DNA of 64,000 nucleotides from Reinekea sp. G2M2-21 (lineage in GTDB: Bacteria > Pseudomonadota > Gammaproteobacteria > Pseudomonadales > Natronospirillaceae): assembly GCF_015687175.1 (NCBI RefSeq), contig NZ_JADPQG010000007.1, forward strand, positions 175,626 through 239,625. Reading direction: 5' to 3'. A program made the translations under genes and the position numbers. The notes below the pieces were generated by a model. It had not been told where the DNA came from and made no database searches. It worked only from the letters and a program-made list of their open reading frames with translations. Below, piece after piece: positions 45,930 to 55,146 of this stretch (within the stretch, counting starts at the first letter, position 1; each line of letters starts with the position of its first letter).

Positions 45930-46442
45930 AAAGAGGAAAGCATCATCTATCCCTGGATGAACAAATCGATAGCAATCTGAATTACTTATGATACACGGAT
46001 GAAAGCAATGCCCAAAACTTTTATTTAGACCTGTGTCACAATACTATTTGAGGTTTATCATCTATTTGATGAAATCTGGCTCTAAAGAGTAAAATCGTTA
46101 CAAACACACTGATTTTATGGAAAGACCGGGCTATTCGGGGGCTCTAAGGATTTTTAGCCTGTTTATACCATAGGCTACCAAAGATTCCGAAACTAATGGA
46201 TTACAAGATAGTATTACATTAAGTGATACTCAATTTTGACCTAATGTAATACTATTTTAAAGCCCTTACAGCTCAATGCTTTCATAGCCTCGTGCCTTTT
46301 GTAGAGAGTAAATCCCCAATTTCCTATTTCGCAATATAGTACTCATTTCGAGGAGTGTTTGTTGGGGTGTTAAAGTCTTATCAAACACCAGAAAGCATCT
46401 TAACTATTCGATTATTTTGCCGTGTGACGTGAGGTTCCATTT
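45930..46442. other. Intergenic stretch between LpxA-like operon and Qat operon
   Basis: About 500 AT-rich bases downstream of qatD and upstream of the LpxA-like operon. No gene is seen. It contains the 14-bp inverted repeat described separately. Confidence 0.4.
46208..46255. repeat. 14-bp perfect inverted repeat
   Basis: ATAGTATTACATTA (46208-46221) faces its exact complement TAATGTAATACTAT (46242-46255), with a 20-base spacer. Could be a recombination or operator site at the edge of the Qat block, or a weak terminator. Confidence 0.55.
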
Positions 46443-47183
46443 TCATGGTTTGGATTTATTTAGTATCAGAAGCATTTTAAAATTATTAGCAAGTATTTGT
46501 TTCACTTCGCTGATGCTTTGTTTCCAAATTCCGGATAGCTGACTTTGAGCGATCTCGCTTTCCCAGGGCATCAAAGCTTGTCCCCGGTATTTTGCAAAAG
46601 GGGCATCCGTCTCGGTCAGAACACGCTCCTTGGGCATCATAGAAATCAGCTCCACCCCTTTTTTAGTGCTAAGCATCGCTGGACCTACTGAGAACCAGCA
46701 ACCCATATCAATCGCTCTCTTCAGTTGACTCTTGGTTCCCGTAAACCAATGAAGCACGGGAGTACCGTCAATTCCTTTGAGCTCATCAAGTACAGCTGCA
46801 GCACTCGCGCGACTGTGTATTGACATGATTCTCCCACCAGCATGATTTACGGTTTTAAGTATGTGTCGAAATACTGTCAACTGGACATCCCAATGGTTCT
46901 TGAACCCACTGCCTCCATCGAGACCAATCTCACCCACATATTTAGCTTCCGGGAGCAGGGCATCGAATAATTCCAACTCTTGGTATCTTTGGTGTGCAAT
47001 CTGTGGATGTAGCCCTAGCGCCGTTCGTATCCGCTGACTATCTTCGGACAGCCTACACGTACCCTCCCAAGCCTTCGGCGTCGTTGTCACAGACAACACG
47101 TAAGTCCCTCGTCTTTTGCACTCCTCGGCGACTTTAAACGGCTCTGGGTACAAATCTAGGTGACAATGCATGTCAATACTCAC
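46443..47183 (-). CDS. qatD: QatD, TatD-family metal-dependent nuclease
   Basis: 246 residues from GTG 47183, overlapping the qatC stop by four bases. TatD metal ligands: H6-x-H8 (MHCHLD), E in VGEIGLDGG, His in SIHSRA, His in LHWFTGT and D in ETDAPF. TatD enzymes are DNases; as the last gene behind qatABC it is the predicted nuclease of the Qat anti-phage system. Confidence 0.92.
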   Translation of the reverse strand: MSIDMHCHLDLYPEPFKVAEECKRRGTYVLSVTTTPKAWEGTCRLSEDSQRIRTALGLHPQIAHQRYQELELFDALLPEAKYVGEIGLDGGSGFKNHWDVQLTVFRHILKTVNHAGGRIMSIHSRASAAAVLDELKGIDGTPVLHWFTGTKSQLKRAIDMGCWFSVGPAMLSTKKGVELISMMPKERVLTETDAPFAKYRGQALMPWESEIAQSQLSGIWKQSISEVKQILANNFKMLLILNKSKP

Positions 47184-48484
47184 AGCGCACCCTCAAATAT
47201 CAGAAAGGCTTTGACTTCATCCAACCCATCGATAAAGACCTTTTGAAAATTCTGGAAGTCTGCTGCTGGTAGAGGCCCGCTGTCCGCAATCCACGGTCCC
47301 GTTTTCCGAGTTGCTTTCTGTACAACCGCTATTCGAAGGGCTAGGAGATCATCTCGACGATCTGTCTCATTCAGGACATCAGTCACTGTGTCAAAGGCGT
47401 ATCCAACATCTTCGCTGATGCCACCTGCATGCAGTGCCGCACGACGAATAATGCATGGCACACATATTCCGCATTGCTGATTTGACCGCTTCCAGTGGCT
47501 GCATGAAACCGTACTGTCCACAACACCCTCAAGCAACTGCCTGTCATGACAGCCCACCACCATCTGTCCTTTGGTCATAAACTGATAGGGATTGATAATT
47601 CGACAGGGAATTTGAGCCGATTCAAAAATCCTTTGGATGCTCTCGATGAAGTACGGATGAGTAGTTCGTGTACTCAAGGTCCCAACACGTCTGGGCGTCA
47701 ACGGTGCGTTTAATGAAATAAAGCCGTTTTCAGGTACGAACAGGTCAACTTCCTCTTGCTGAGATACAGCCTGGACGGCACATGCACCGACCGCAGCAAA
47801 TGCAAGGAAGTTAAGACTACGCGTCCGCATTGTGATGTCGGTCTCTCCAGTGTGCAAATGCGGATCAGCATTGACCTTGAAACGGGAGTATAGCCCTGTA
47901 AGCGCTTGTGCAATCTGGTCTTGATGAGTCTTATCCCCCTTGTAGGCATGACTCACCAATAATGGAGCGCGGCCCCGCGACAATAAATCGATCGTACCAA
48001 TAGCAGAGTCTAAACCACCCGAGAACAAGCAGACTGAATCAAGGCCTCTGAGCCGTACCAATTGAAAACGATCACTCCTGCGATAAGGTACCGGGGGAGG
48101 GTGACCACCATCCAGGAATTCGAAGTCCCACATGTCGCCGCTGAGAAAGTGCAATACTCTTTCCAGCTCCTTTTTCAAAGGCACCCATCGATAAGGTTCA
48201 TGTAGTGGTAGCTGCATGGCGAACTGACGGGTCCAGCCATCCTCACTATCGGAACGTCGAACAAAGGTATCAGCTGCTGTTACTGCGAGCGCGATCGTCA
48301 GGAAGTCCATAACCTGGCTGGGGATGCGCACCCCCAAACGTCTCACCTTATCGATGACCGGATTCCCAATGAAAGAGATATCGCCTCGACCTTGGCCGCT
48401 TAAACCGTACAATTGAACCGGCAACAAACCTTCTTTGGCCGGGGGCAAAAGCTGGTGATTGTGGTGAAATACTAACTGTGTCAT
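47180..48484 (-). CDS. qatC: QatC, QueC-like PP-loop protein
   Basis: ATG 48484 (GGGAGG upstream, ATGA overlap with qatB) gives 434 residues. The ATP-pyrophosphatase loop LFSGGLDSA lies at about residues 153-161, and a QueC-like cysteine set (CSHWKRS..QCGICVPC) near the C-terminus would bind zinc. QueC makes preQ0; in Qat this relative is thought to modify a protein or DNA target together with QatB, but the reaction is not established here. Translationally coupled on both sides. Confidence 0.92.
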   Translation of the reverse strand: MTQLVFHHNHQLLPPAKEGLLPVQLYGLSGQGRGDISFIGNPVIDKVRRLGVRIPSQVMDFLTIALAVTAADTFVRRSDSEDGWTRQFAMQLPLHEPYRWVPLKKELERVLHFLSGDMWDFEFLDGGHPPPVPYRRSDRFQLVRLRGLDSVCLFSGGLDSAIGTIDLLSRGRAPLLVSHAYKGDKTHQDQIAQALTGLYSRFKVNADPHLHTGETDITMRTRSLNFLAFAAVGACAVQAVSQQEEVDLFVPENGFISLNAPLTPRRVGTLSTRTTHPYFIESIQRIFESAQIPCRIINPYQFMTKGQMVVGCHDRQLLEGVVDSTVSCSHWKRSNQQCGICVPCIIRRAALHAGGISEDVGYAFDTVTDVLNETDRRDDLLALRIAVVQKATRKTGPWIADSGPLPAADFQNFQKVFIDGLDEVKAFLIFEGAL

Positions 48485-49233
48485 TGATAGGCCTCCCATT
48501 CTTTCCATGCATCAATGATGGCCTGGCGCTCAATCTGTGCCATTTGCTGACGGCTAACGCTCCTCACGTTCCCGGCTAGTTTGGGGGCCATATGCTTGTC
48601 CACAACAACTTTAATGAGCTCCCGTAACTCGGTTTCTGCCCGCATCGCCTGGGCAGGGGTATCGGCCTTGTTCCAAGCTTTATCAGAGTCCATCACCATC
48701 TGCAGGAAGATGCTCTCAGCCAGGTAGCCAATCATGGTGTCAACGATGACATCATCAGTGATGCACTGAGGGTCGAAGGTCTCTACGCCGTCCAACGCTT
48801 CAACCAAGGCGTGATTCATCGCAGCGCGGATCTTATCTGAATCCCCGTCTTCAGTGGTCAGAGCCTGTGTAATTGCGGAAATCGCCAGCTCGCAGGGTAG
48901 GCCTGCTAAACTGCCGAGATCGACACTAGACTCACCCGGAGCAGCGGGCACACCGGCCAGCGCTCCGAAGAGCCCGGCGCCAGCCTGGGTGACGCTCCCC
49001 ATGCGCCTGGCAGCACTGCCCCCACCCCCGCTGGATTTGCGCGCATAGTGGCCAATAGCACTCTTGAGATCGTTGCGATCGCCTCCAGATACAAATCTTC
49101 CCAGCGACTGCCGGAAGGCCATAAACCTTGCCGGCTGGGGTGTTGCTTGAGGTTGTTGTGGTTGGTCATCCGCCCATGGCGGTACCAGTGGTGAACCGCC
49201 CCCCGGGCCGGTACTTGATTGTGAAGTCCCCAT
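48481..49233 (-). CDS. qatB: QatB
   Basis: 250 residues. Gly/Ser/Pro/Gln-rich flexible N-terminus (about 1-35), then a helical body including a glycine-rich KSSGGGGSAARR patch. The family is recognised by its place and size rather than by a motif. In Qat systems QatB is the small unknown-fold component and likely substrate of QatC. Start ATG 49233 overlaps the qatA stop (TAATG). Confidence 0.88.
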   Translation of the reverse strand: MGTSQSSTGPGGGSPLVPPWADDQPQQPQATPQPARFMAFRQSLGRFVSGGDRNDLKSAIGHYARKSSGGGGSAARRMGSVTQAGAGLFGALAGVPAAPGESSVDLGSLAGLPCELAISAITQALTTEDGDSDKIRAAMNHALVEALDGVETFDPQCITDDVIVDTMIGYLAESIFLQMVMDSDKAWNKADTPAQAMRAETELRELIKVVVDKHMAPKLAGNVRSVSRQQMAQIERQAIIDAWKEWEAYQ

Positions 49234-51017
49234 TAAACGTCCTTATGCCATTGCTCTTCTTTGAGCGCTGCTGCCAACCATGGGGGGCGTTTCCCCCCCA
49301 AATCCAATTCCTGCAGATACCGTACAAGGACCTTGGCCGCATCCAACGAGTGTCGGGCCAGTAGGCAAGCGCCTGCAAATCCTTTGGGCTTCCGAGACCA
49401 ATCGGAAATCTGCCTTAGATGGCTGATAACCCCCTCCATCACCGGAATTTGCTCCTCCAAGGGGAGGGTATCCAATAACTTTTCCGCTGTCGGCGAGCTG
49501 GTATTCTTCGTGTCTACCAGCACATCCAGTATTTCTCGACCCGCTGGAGACAACCCTACCACATAAGCGCCGATCGGCATGGTTTCCCGGGACAAGTAAA
49601 TGGCGGCCCTCAGGTCTACCTCGCTCAGACGGGGTTCCAGCTGGACCCAATCACTAATGAAGGATTTGGTGGTCGGATTGTCCGTCCATGTCTTTGGGGC
49701 TTCATCGGGTATCTGGCCACCCCCTTCCTCCAGCCGCTTGAGCAGTGCGGGCACTCCCTGTTCAGCATCAATCAAGCGATAGAAATCAGCCGTTGCTTTC
49801 ACGCCAACGCATCGCTCGAAGATCACCAGCTTGGTGATAATGGCTTCATCCAACGGCATTGATCGGCGCCGGGCAATCTGTGAGCGCATCTTAACGACAT
49901 TTAGCAACCGTTTCACGATCCGTGGATTTCCGTGAATGATAGGGGAGTTGGCGAGTACCGGAGCAATACGGTCGGCCCTGGCAAACGCCAGCGCTAAGTC
50001 CCCATCTTCTGACTCTCCAGTCAGATCCAGGGCATCTTGGCGACTAATTGGGTCATCCTTCCAGGATTGCTGCAACGCTTTCTCCAAACCTTCGCGGAGC
50101 GTTTCGAGCTTTTCCGCAGGCAGGTGGTGATCAATAGCGTAGAGCATAAAGAGATAAGAGCGGATCTCCCGAACACCAGCCTTGGGGACACGTATGGGGA
50201 CTTGAATCAGCTTATCCAGATAGTCGATCTGGTGACGGTCTGACGCCCCCTTGAAGTAATCTGCCACCGATGAGCGGATCATTTCTTCGTCGGCCGCGAT
50301 AATGAAGGCTGTATTGGTCAGGAACAGGAATAGCCGGATCGCCTCAAGGGTATGGATAGCGTTAGTTGGCAGGCAGCGATCGAGGTTATCAATAACGACC
50401 ACCAGCGGTTTACCGAGCTCTTCCAGGATATCCCCGTATTCCTTCCGGAATGCATCGATCTGTTGGGGTGGACTTTTCTTTGTCTCGGGTCTCAGTAACC
50501 CACCAGCCTGCTCCTTGGCTTCTTTAGCGGTTTTTCCCAGGGTCTCATATTCCTCCTGATCTTGAATGCCGTCAGCGGCACCTCCCAGGGCGCCAACACT
50601 TCTGGCTATCAATCCACCTGTTGGGACCCCTGCCAGCAGGGCTGCCCCCTCGGCCAATAGCCCCATAGCCCTGAACCCATCAACCCTAGCCAGAAGTTTC
50701 TTGGTTTTCGTGACCAAACTCGCGTTACCGTCCGCTGCCTCAGTCAACGCGATAGCAATTATCTCAAGAAGCGCGGCCCGAGCATCGTCATATCCCTGAT
50801 ATAGCCAGGCATCGAACTTGATGACGATCCACTCTTTATCATCCTGTTCCAGCTTCTGTTCGATAAGCTTCAACAGCGAGGATTTGCCGGCACCCCAGTT
50901 GCCGAAAACGCCAACGGAGACAGGCAACATGTTATCTGTGGTTAGAATGTCGACCGCGAGCTGTGAAACTTCTCCGAAATTAAGGTAGTCCTTATTGGAT
51001 TCTGTATCTGACCACAT
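49233..51017 (-). CDS. qatA: QatA, KAP-family P-loop ATPase
   Basis: 594 residues. Walker A G39-N-W-G-A-G-K-S46 near the N-terminus and a KAP-type Walker B VVVIDNLDRC near 207-216, with NPRIVKRLLN later, the usual KAP signature. An Ala-rich hydrophobic patch between (about 115-150) may contact the membrane, as in other KAP ATPases. First gene of the QatABCD operon and presumed sensor/energy module. No strong RBS; transcription must start in the 51018-51183 gap. Confidence 0.92.
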   Translation of the reverse strand: MWSDTESNKDYLNFGEVSQLAVDILTTDNMLPVSVGVFGNWGAGKSSLLKLIEQKLEQDDKEWIVIKFDAWLYQGYDDARAALLEIIAIALTEAADGNASLVTKTKKLLARVDGFRAMGLLAEGAALLAGVPTGGLIARSVGALGGAADGIQDQEEYETLGKTAKEAKEQAGGLLRPETKKSPPQQIDAFRKEYGDILEELGKPLVVVIDNLDRCLPTNAIHTLEAIRLFLFLTNTAFIIAADEEMIRSSVADYFKGASDRHQIDYLDKLIQVPIRVPKAGVREIRSYLFMLYAIDHHLPAEKLETLREGLEKALQQSWKDDPISRQDALDLTGESEDGDLALAFARADRIAPVLANSPIIHGNPRIVKRLLNVVKMRSQIARRRSMPLDEAIITKLVIFERCVGVKATADFYRLIDAEQGVPALLKRLEEGGGQIPDEAPKTWTDNPTTKSFISDWVQLEPRLSEVDLRAAIYLSRETMPIGAYVVGLSPAGREILDVLVDTKNTSSPTAEKLLDTLPLEEQIPVMEGVISHLRQISDWSRKPKGFAGACLLARHSLDAAKVLVRYLQELDLGGKRPPWLAAALKEEQWHKDV

Positions 51018-51183
51018 TGTTGACCCACGTGTGATGGAGGTTAATATCTACAAACCTACCACATTGACAACTTATCCATGAAGTCAAATTTCTTACGCTT
51101 CAACAAATGACCATCAACGCACTTCATCAGTGTGAAATTTACCGATTAAGTGGTGGGCGCATACTTCTATACCCCCACACCAA

Positions 51184-51531
51184 TCATAAAATATCTGCCT
51201 CGGTTGTTATCACAAAATCCCCACTGTTCGACTCTTTTACGTACCGACCCCGGTGTTTCCCTGCGAATACGTAGAAAAAATCAGTTTCAGGCTCATTAGT
51301 ACCCTCTACCGGAACACCCGAGACTAGGAAACCGGATTTCGCCGCCCCTAACATTATCCTGCGTTCGGTCCGAATCTCATCAACGCTCATAATATGACAA
51401 ACGTCACTGTCGGGATTAATAATGAGAACCTTGTGATCGTCGCTTATTCCTATCGCTAGCCCAAAGCTGTTTGCGAAACTGCTAGATTCACCTTCACTCA
51501 AGGGGCGATAATGTACTTCATTGAATATCAT
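51184..51531 (-). CDS. Hypothetical protein (115 aa)
   Basis: Small soluble beta-rich protein without recognised motif. It is on the same strand as qatA, 166 bases upstream, and could be transcribed with it. Immunity or regulator-type function is only a guess. Confidence 0.5.
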   Translation of the reverse strand: MIFNEVHYRPLSEGESSSFANSFGLAIGISDDHKVLIINPDSDVCHIMSVDEIRTERRIMLGAAKSGFLVSGVPVEGTNEPETDFFYVFAGKHRGRYVKESNSGDFVITTEADIL

Positions 51532-51916
51532 TTTCGTTAACTCACTAAATTATTGGGATTTTTTTAAACCGATTGTCGTTCAATCATCGGTTCAATGTTT
51601 CAAATAGTGCGAAGTGAAAAACTTTCAACAGCAAAATCATTCTGAAGAATAATTTTGTTAAAGGGTGGGGCATATAATCTATTTCCCCGAGAAAAGGTGA
51701 TACTAACTGAAAAGCACGCAATCCTAACGATGCATCCAAATGTTCTAGCATCGTTTTAGCGTAGCCTATTACCGGTCATCTTGGCGAATGAACTCAGGGC
51801 GGCGGTTCCACTTTAATAACTCACAATAATTCAGAGTTTCTGATACTAAAGTGCCTTTCTTGCATTATGACCTTAAAAATGCCATTATTAGTGGGCAAAT
51901 ATAGAGGCATTTAATT
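51532..51916. other. Intergenic stretch upstream of the RES/Xre pair
   Basis: About 380 AT-rich bases between divergent genes. It contains presumed promoters for both directions; an inverted pair AATTCAGAGTTTCTGA-like segment near 51828-51845 is weak. No gene. Confidence 0.35.
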
Positions 51917-52276
51917 ATGGAAACCCTCATTACCGCTGTTTTAGATGAGAATGGCCGACTCACTCCAAAGAATATTGCAAAATACTTCCACACTGAACTT
52001 GCAGAAGTGCTAGAGATTACTGGCGTTCCTGAAAGTGCTGCATCAAAACGCGCGCGCATTTATTCAGTGAGTAATCAAACCAGGATGCGGGAAGTTCTCG
52101 AGATTATTAATCAAGTTGAACCATGGACAGGTAACAGCCAAGCTGCATGGGCATGGTATCGATCAGAGCCTTTACCTGCGTTTGGCAATGTTACCGCGGA
52201 GTCTTTAGTACGAAGCGGACATACGAAAGCACTTAAAGCTTTTCTGAATGGAATCGCAGTCGGTGGCTTTGCTTGA
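51917..52276 (+). CDS. Xre/MbcA/ParS-type antitoxin (DUF2384)
   Basis: 119 residues. An Xre-like helical N-terminal part and a C-terminal MbcA/ParS/Xre toxin-binding domain, seen in AWAWYRSEPLPAFGNVTAESLVRSGHTKALKAFL (given as a position: residues 78-111). It neutralises the downstream RES toxin and represses their promoter. The stop overlaps the toxin start. Confidence 0.88.
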   Translation: METLITAVLDENGRLTPKNIAKYFHTELAEVLEITGVPESAASKRARIYSVSNQTRMREVLEIINQVEPWTGNSQAAWAWYRSEPLPAFGNVTAESLVRSGHTKALKAFLNGIAVGGFA

Positions 52277-52980
52277 TTGGATATCAAGGAATTTGCTACA
52301 GGGCTCATGACCCGAGGTGGGTGTTTGAGCCAATCTCGGGAGAGGGAGCCAAAATAAATGGGGGGCGATTTAACCGAATCGGTGTTGGCGCGCTTTATCT
52401 GGGAATGTCGCTTGAGTCGGCAATTTGCGAAGCATCACAAGGGATGGGGCACAAGATTCAGCCGCTAACCATCTGCTGCTATGAAGTAAACCTAACGAAT
52501 ATCGTCGATTTGACGGACAGTCGGGCACTGTCAGACTTTAATATCGATCCAGCTGACTTGGGAAAACCATGGGCCTACGCCCTAGCTGAATACCAGCGTT
52601 CTAAGGCCTCCGAGCCAATCTTTAAGAAAGGTCGAATTTCGAAGAAAGGAATAGGTCCACCTATATTGGTGTTGGGAGATACCAGCGCGCCCCCAAATAA
52701 AGCAGAGGAGTCATTCATTATTCGTCCTCCAAGTCCCGTTCTTCATCATAAGACGAGGCCTGGAAAGAAAACCGTCGCCTTACCAAATGTCCCTCCTACC
52801 TGGGCGATAGCGGACAAACTTATTAATAGCGGCGCCCACGGGATAATCGTTCCTTCTTTTGCCTCGGGCGCGACTGACGATCATAAAAACTTGGTTTTAT
52901 GGGTCTGGGGTGGAGACACCGTCCGTGTAGAAGATACTCATGGACGTCTACCGAAAGACCAGTCTTCTTTTCAGTTATAA
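52273..52980 (+). CDS. RES-domain NAD-consuming toxin
   Basis: 235 residues from TTG 52273, overlapping the antitoxin by four bases. RES landmarks: R10 in CYRAHDPRW, GGRFNRIG (30-37), ALYLGMSLESAICEAS with Tyr 42 and the downstream acidic residues, and WAIADKLI, VPSFASGA, LVLWVWG in the C-terminal half. RES toxins degrade NAD+. An unusual segment of roughly 60 Lys/Pro-rich residues lies between PWAYALAEYQ and PPTWAIADKL, a place where family members are continuous; it may affect substrate access or antitoxin contact. Confidence 0.9.
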   Translation: MIGYQGICYRAHDPRWVFEPISGEGAKINGGRFNRIGVGALYLGMSLESAICEASQGMGHKIQPLTICCYEVNLTNIVDLTDSRALSDFNIDPADLGKPWAYALAEYQRSKASEPIFKKGRISKKGIGPPILVLGDTSAPPNKAEESFIIRPPSPVLHHKTRPGKKTVALPNVPPTWAIADKLINSGAHGIIVPSFASGATDDHKNLVLWVWGGDTVRVEDTHGRLPKDQSSFQL

Positions 52981-53131
52981 TGCCGTTTGGACTGGAAGTA
53001 GAGGTAAGTTGAGCACGGCCAGATTCTTGTTCGGACTTCATTCGTTTATAGGCTTCGTCAAATGATTCTTGAACAAGCCTGAAAAGTTGTCGAGAAGTGG
53101 CTATTTGATGAGATCGGGGCCAAATTTGCAT
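52823..53131 (-). CDS. Possible small protein overlapping the RES gene
   Basis: AGGTGG precedes ATG 53131. The first 40 residues look protein-like and charged; the remainder is antisense to the RES toxin gene. Probably a short gene whose own stop has been lost, or no gene at all. Confidence 0.25.
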   Translation of the reverse strand: MQIWPRSHQIATSRQLFRLVQESFDEAYKRMKSEQESGRAQLTSTSSPNGIITEKKTGLSVDVHEYLLHGRCLHPRPIKPSFYDRQSRPRQKKERLSRGRRY

Positions 53132-53224
53132 GAAATCCACCTAACTCATTGAAATATATGGGATATATGACGAATTCGGGCTCATTTGCACATCAGTTCA
53201 AGCCAACCTATAGACACATTTGTG

Positions 53225-54493
53225 CTATTTGGTATGTGGATTGGCACGTAATACGTGCTGGTATATCATTGTTGTTTCAACGCTCTCGTGTCCTAATCGT
53301 TCCATTGTGGCCTTGAGATCGTTGGTCTTCTTGAGGAAATAGGTAGCATGTGAGTGTCGCAGCCAATGGGCCGACGCCTTATCCAAAACAGATGCCTGCC
53401 GGAGGAGTTCGCCGTGCCTGGCTTTATCGGTAGTTGCGTATCGCTCACTTTCATCCACTTTCGACTGTGCAGCCAGAGAGAAAGCCCATCGCAAAATTTG
53501 ATCGATGCGTCGATCCGAGATGGAATCCTGACAATTCTCCCGAGGGATTAAAGGTGTTCGTTCGCCGTAGAGTGGGGTGGCGGAGTTCAAGCCGATCGCA
53601 AGCCGAAACTCCCTCGTGGATTCAACCAGATCTGGTAGGAAATCGATTGGACGGGGCTTGTCTCCTTTACCGATGACATGAAGTGTCCAGAAGTCGGACC
53701 GGCAGGTTAGGTGGCCCATTGTGTGTTGAGCGACTTCAGATAGTCTAAGCCCGGTACCGACCAGCAGCTGTATCAAGTAGCGGGCTCGGATAAATGGGAA
53801 CTCTTTGCCCCCGGCCACGGCCACCGCCTTTTGTCGGCTGTACAGAACATCTACGGTGAAATCGATTAGATCAACATCCACAAACCGCTCCTGGACCTGC
53901 CGATGGGTATGGGCTTTTTTCGCCCCGCGGCGCCGGCGCACGGCTAAAGGGTTGCCTACGAGGTATTGGGCATCGACCAGATAGGTAAACAGGGATTCAA
54001 TGATCTTCTCAGCTTTTTTTGCGGTCCCGGGGGCCAGGCCAGTGACTACGGGCATATCCTGAGTGGGGTCAGTCACTGGGGGCTTCTCTCGACGGATCTC
54101 AAACGGACGCCAAGCTGGATTTGGCACGGTGTCTTCTAAGCGATCGTTCCGCAACATACGGCGGGTTTTGGGGCCACACCAATTGGCCATCGGCGTTGGG
54201 TTCGACAAAAAGGTCACGTAATCGAGCCAGTCATCACGGCGGATGTCGGACAAAGGTTTGTCGGCAGTATGAATCAGCCACAATGCAAAACGCTCTACTT
54301 CACGACAATAGGACCGGAAAGTGCGCGGGTTGTCTTTATATTCTCTCAAGAACGCCAGCATGGCCGACCAATCGTTGTCAGCGGTAATCATTCCATCACC
54401 AGGATTGCGGTTGTAACCCGGTGGCCATTCCGGTGGTGTGCTATAAAAACGGGGGTTTCCGGTACGATCATCGAGCAGCGGTTGAATGGTCAT
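53225..54493 (-). CDS. Tyrosine recombinase (site-specific integrase) 2
   Basis: 422 residues. Arg in GTGLRLSEVAQ, H-x-x-R in HWLRHSHATYF, His in GHESVETTM and the nucleophile Tyr in MIYQHV close to the C-terminus. The N-terminal SAM-like DNA-binding part contains NPAWRPF, shared with recombinase 1, although overall identity looks low. Upstream are two palindromes. It is the probable mobility gene of the RES/Xre and Qat island, though HigBA on the other side is an alternative. Confidence 0.9.
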   Translation of the reverse strand: MTIQPLLDDRTGNPRFYSTPPEWPPGYNRNPGDGMITADNDWSAMLAFLREYKDNPRTFRSYCREVERFALWLIHTADKPLSDIRRDDWLDYVTFLSNPTPMANWCGPKTRRMLRNDRLEDTVPNPAWRPFEIRREKPPVTDPTQDMPVVTGLAPGTAKKAEKIIESLFTYLVDAQYLVGNPLAVRRRRGAKKAHTHRQVQERFVDVDLIDFTVDVLYSRQKAVAVAGGKEFPFIRARYLIQLLVGTGLRLSEVAQHTMGHLTCRSDFWTLHVIGKGDKPRPIDFLPDLVESTREFRLAIGLNSATPLYGERTPLIPRENCQDSISDRRIDQILRWAFSLAAQSKVDESERYATTDKARHGELLRQASVLDKASAHWLRHSHATYFLKKTNDLKATMERLGHESVETTMIYQHVLRANPHTK

Positions 54494-54534
54494 AATTGGG
54501 ATTTTTGGTGATTTTTTACCACCTTATCACACTA

Positions 54535-54554
54535 CTGAGTATAAGAGTACTCAG
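54535..54554. promoter_or_regulatory. Inverted repeat upstream of recombinase 2
   Basis: CTGAGTA, six bases, TACTCAG: a perfect 7-bp dyad 42 bases upstream of the recombinase start, next to the larger palindrome. Confidence 0.5.
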
Positions 54555-54556
54555 AA

Positions 54557-54578
54557 ATTTGTAGTGTACACTACAAAT
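54557..54578. promoter_or_regulatory. 22-bp perfect palindrome upstream of recombinase 2
   Basis: The half site ATTTGTAGTGT is followed without spacer by its complement ACACTACAAAT. The perfection and position suggest an operator or recombinase site. The remaining bases up to 54855 contain no gene. Confidence 0.6.
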
Positions 54579-54855
54579 AATTCGTCTTTTGGTTATTTGC
54601 ATTGATCTAGTTATAACAAACACTTTGCTCAAGTCCGCTACTACATTCAATTAAATCAATGACTTATGCGCTTTTCATGCGAAGTTGAGCTCGATGTCGC
54701 TATTTAGCCAATAGTCTGCTAAGGGGATGAATGAAAATTGGTTTCAATGCCACACAAAGGCAGTAATGTGTAACGAGTCGACATTACGAAGTTACTCGTT
54801 TAAGTCAGCAAAGGTAGGTAAGCAGTCATAGATGACTGCCTGGTGATGCCTGCTC

Positions 54856-55146
54856 TTAGCTGTGCAATGCACGTATGGCATGCTCTGGGTCATTCTCTAA
54901 GATCTTCAACAAAGCCTTAGCTGGTCCAGTCGGGTGACGTCTGCCCTGCTCCCAGTTTTCTAAAGTGCGCTTACTGACACCGATCATTACGGCAAAACGA
55001 CTTTGGCTTAGGCCAATCTTTTCCCGAATTTCCTTTACTTCTGGCTCTGGAAACTCTGTAATAGCGCTCGCCGCTTTTTGACCACGAACAATCTCGTCCA
55101 TCTCTTCAACGCTGGCCAGTAATTCATTAAACATTTCGTTATTCAT
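54856..55146 (-). CDS. HigA-type antitoxin (HTH Xre)
   Basis: 96 residues: an N-terminal helical toxin-binding part, then a classical Xre helix-turn-helix IGLSQSRFAVMIGVSKRTLENWEQGRR (residues about 46-72), the arrangement of HigA2/NadS antitoxins. It overlaps the toxin gene upstream by eight bases. It should repress the pair from the palindrome at 55470. Confidence 0.9.
   Translation of the reverse strand: MNNEMFNELLASVEEMDEIVRGQKAASAITEFPEPEVKEIREKIGLSQSRFAVMIGVSKRTLENWEQGRRHPTGPAKALLKILENDPEHAIRALHS

Noticed and set aside
49261..50799. Several forward open frames within qatA
   Set aside because: Antisense shadows of a well-supported gene.
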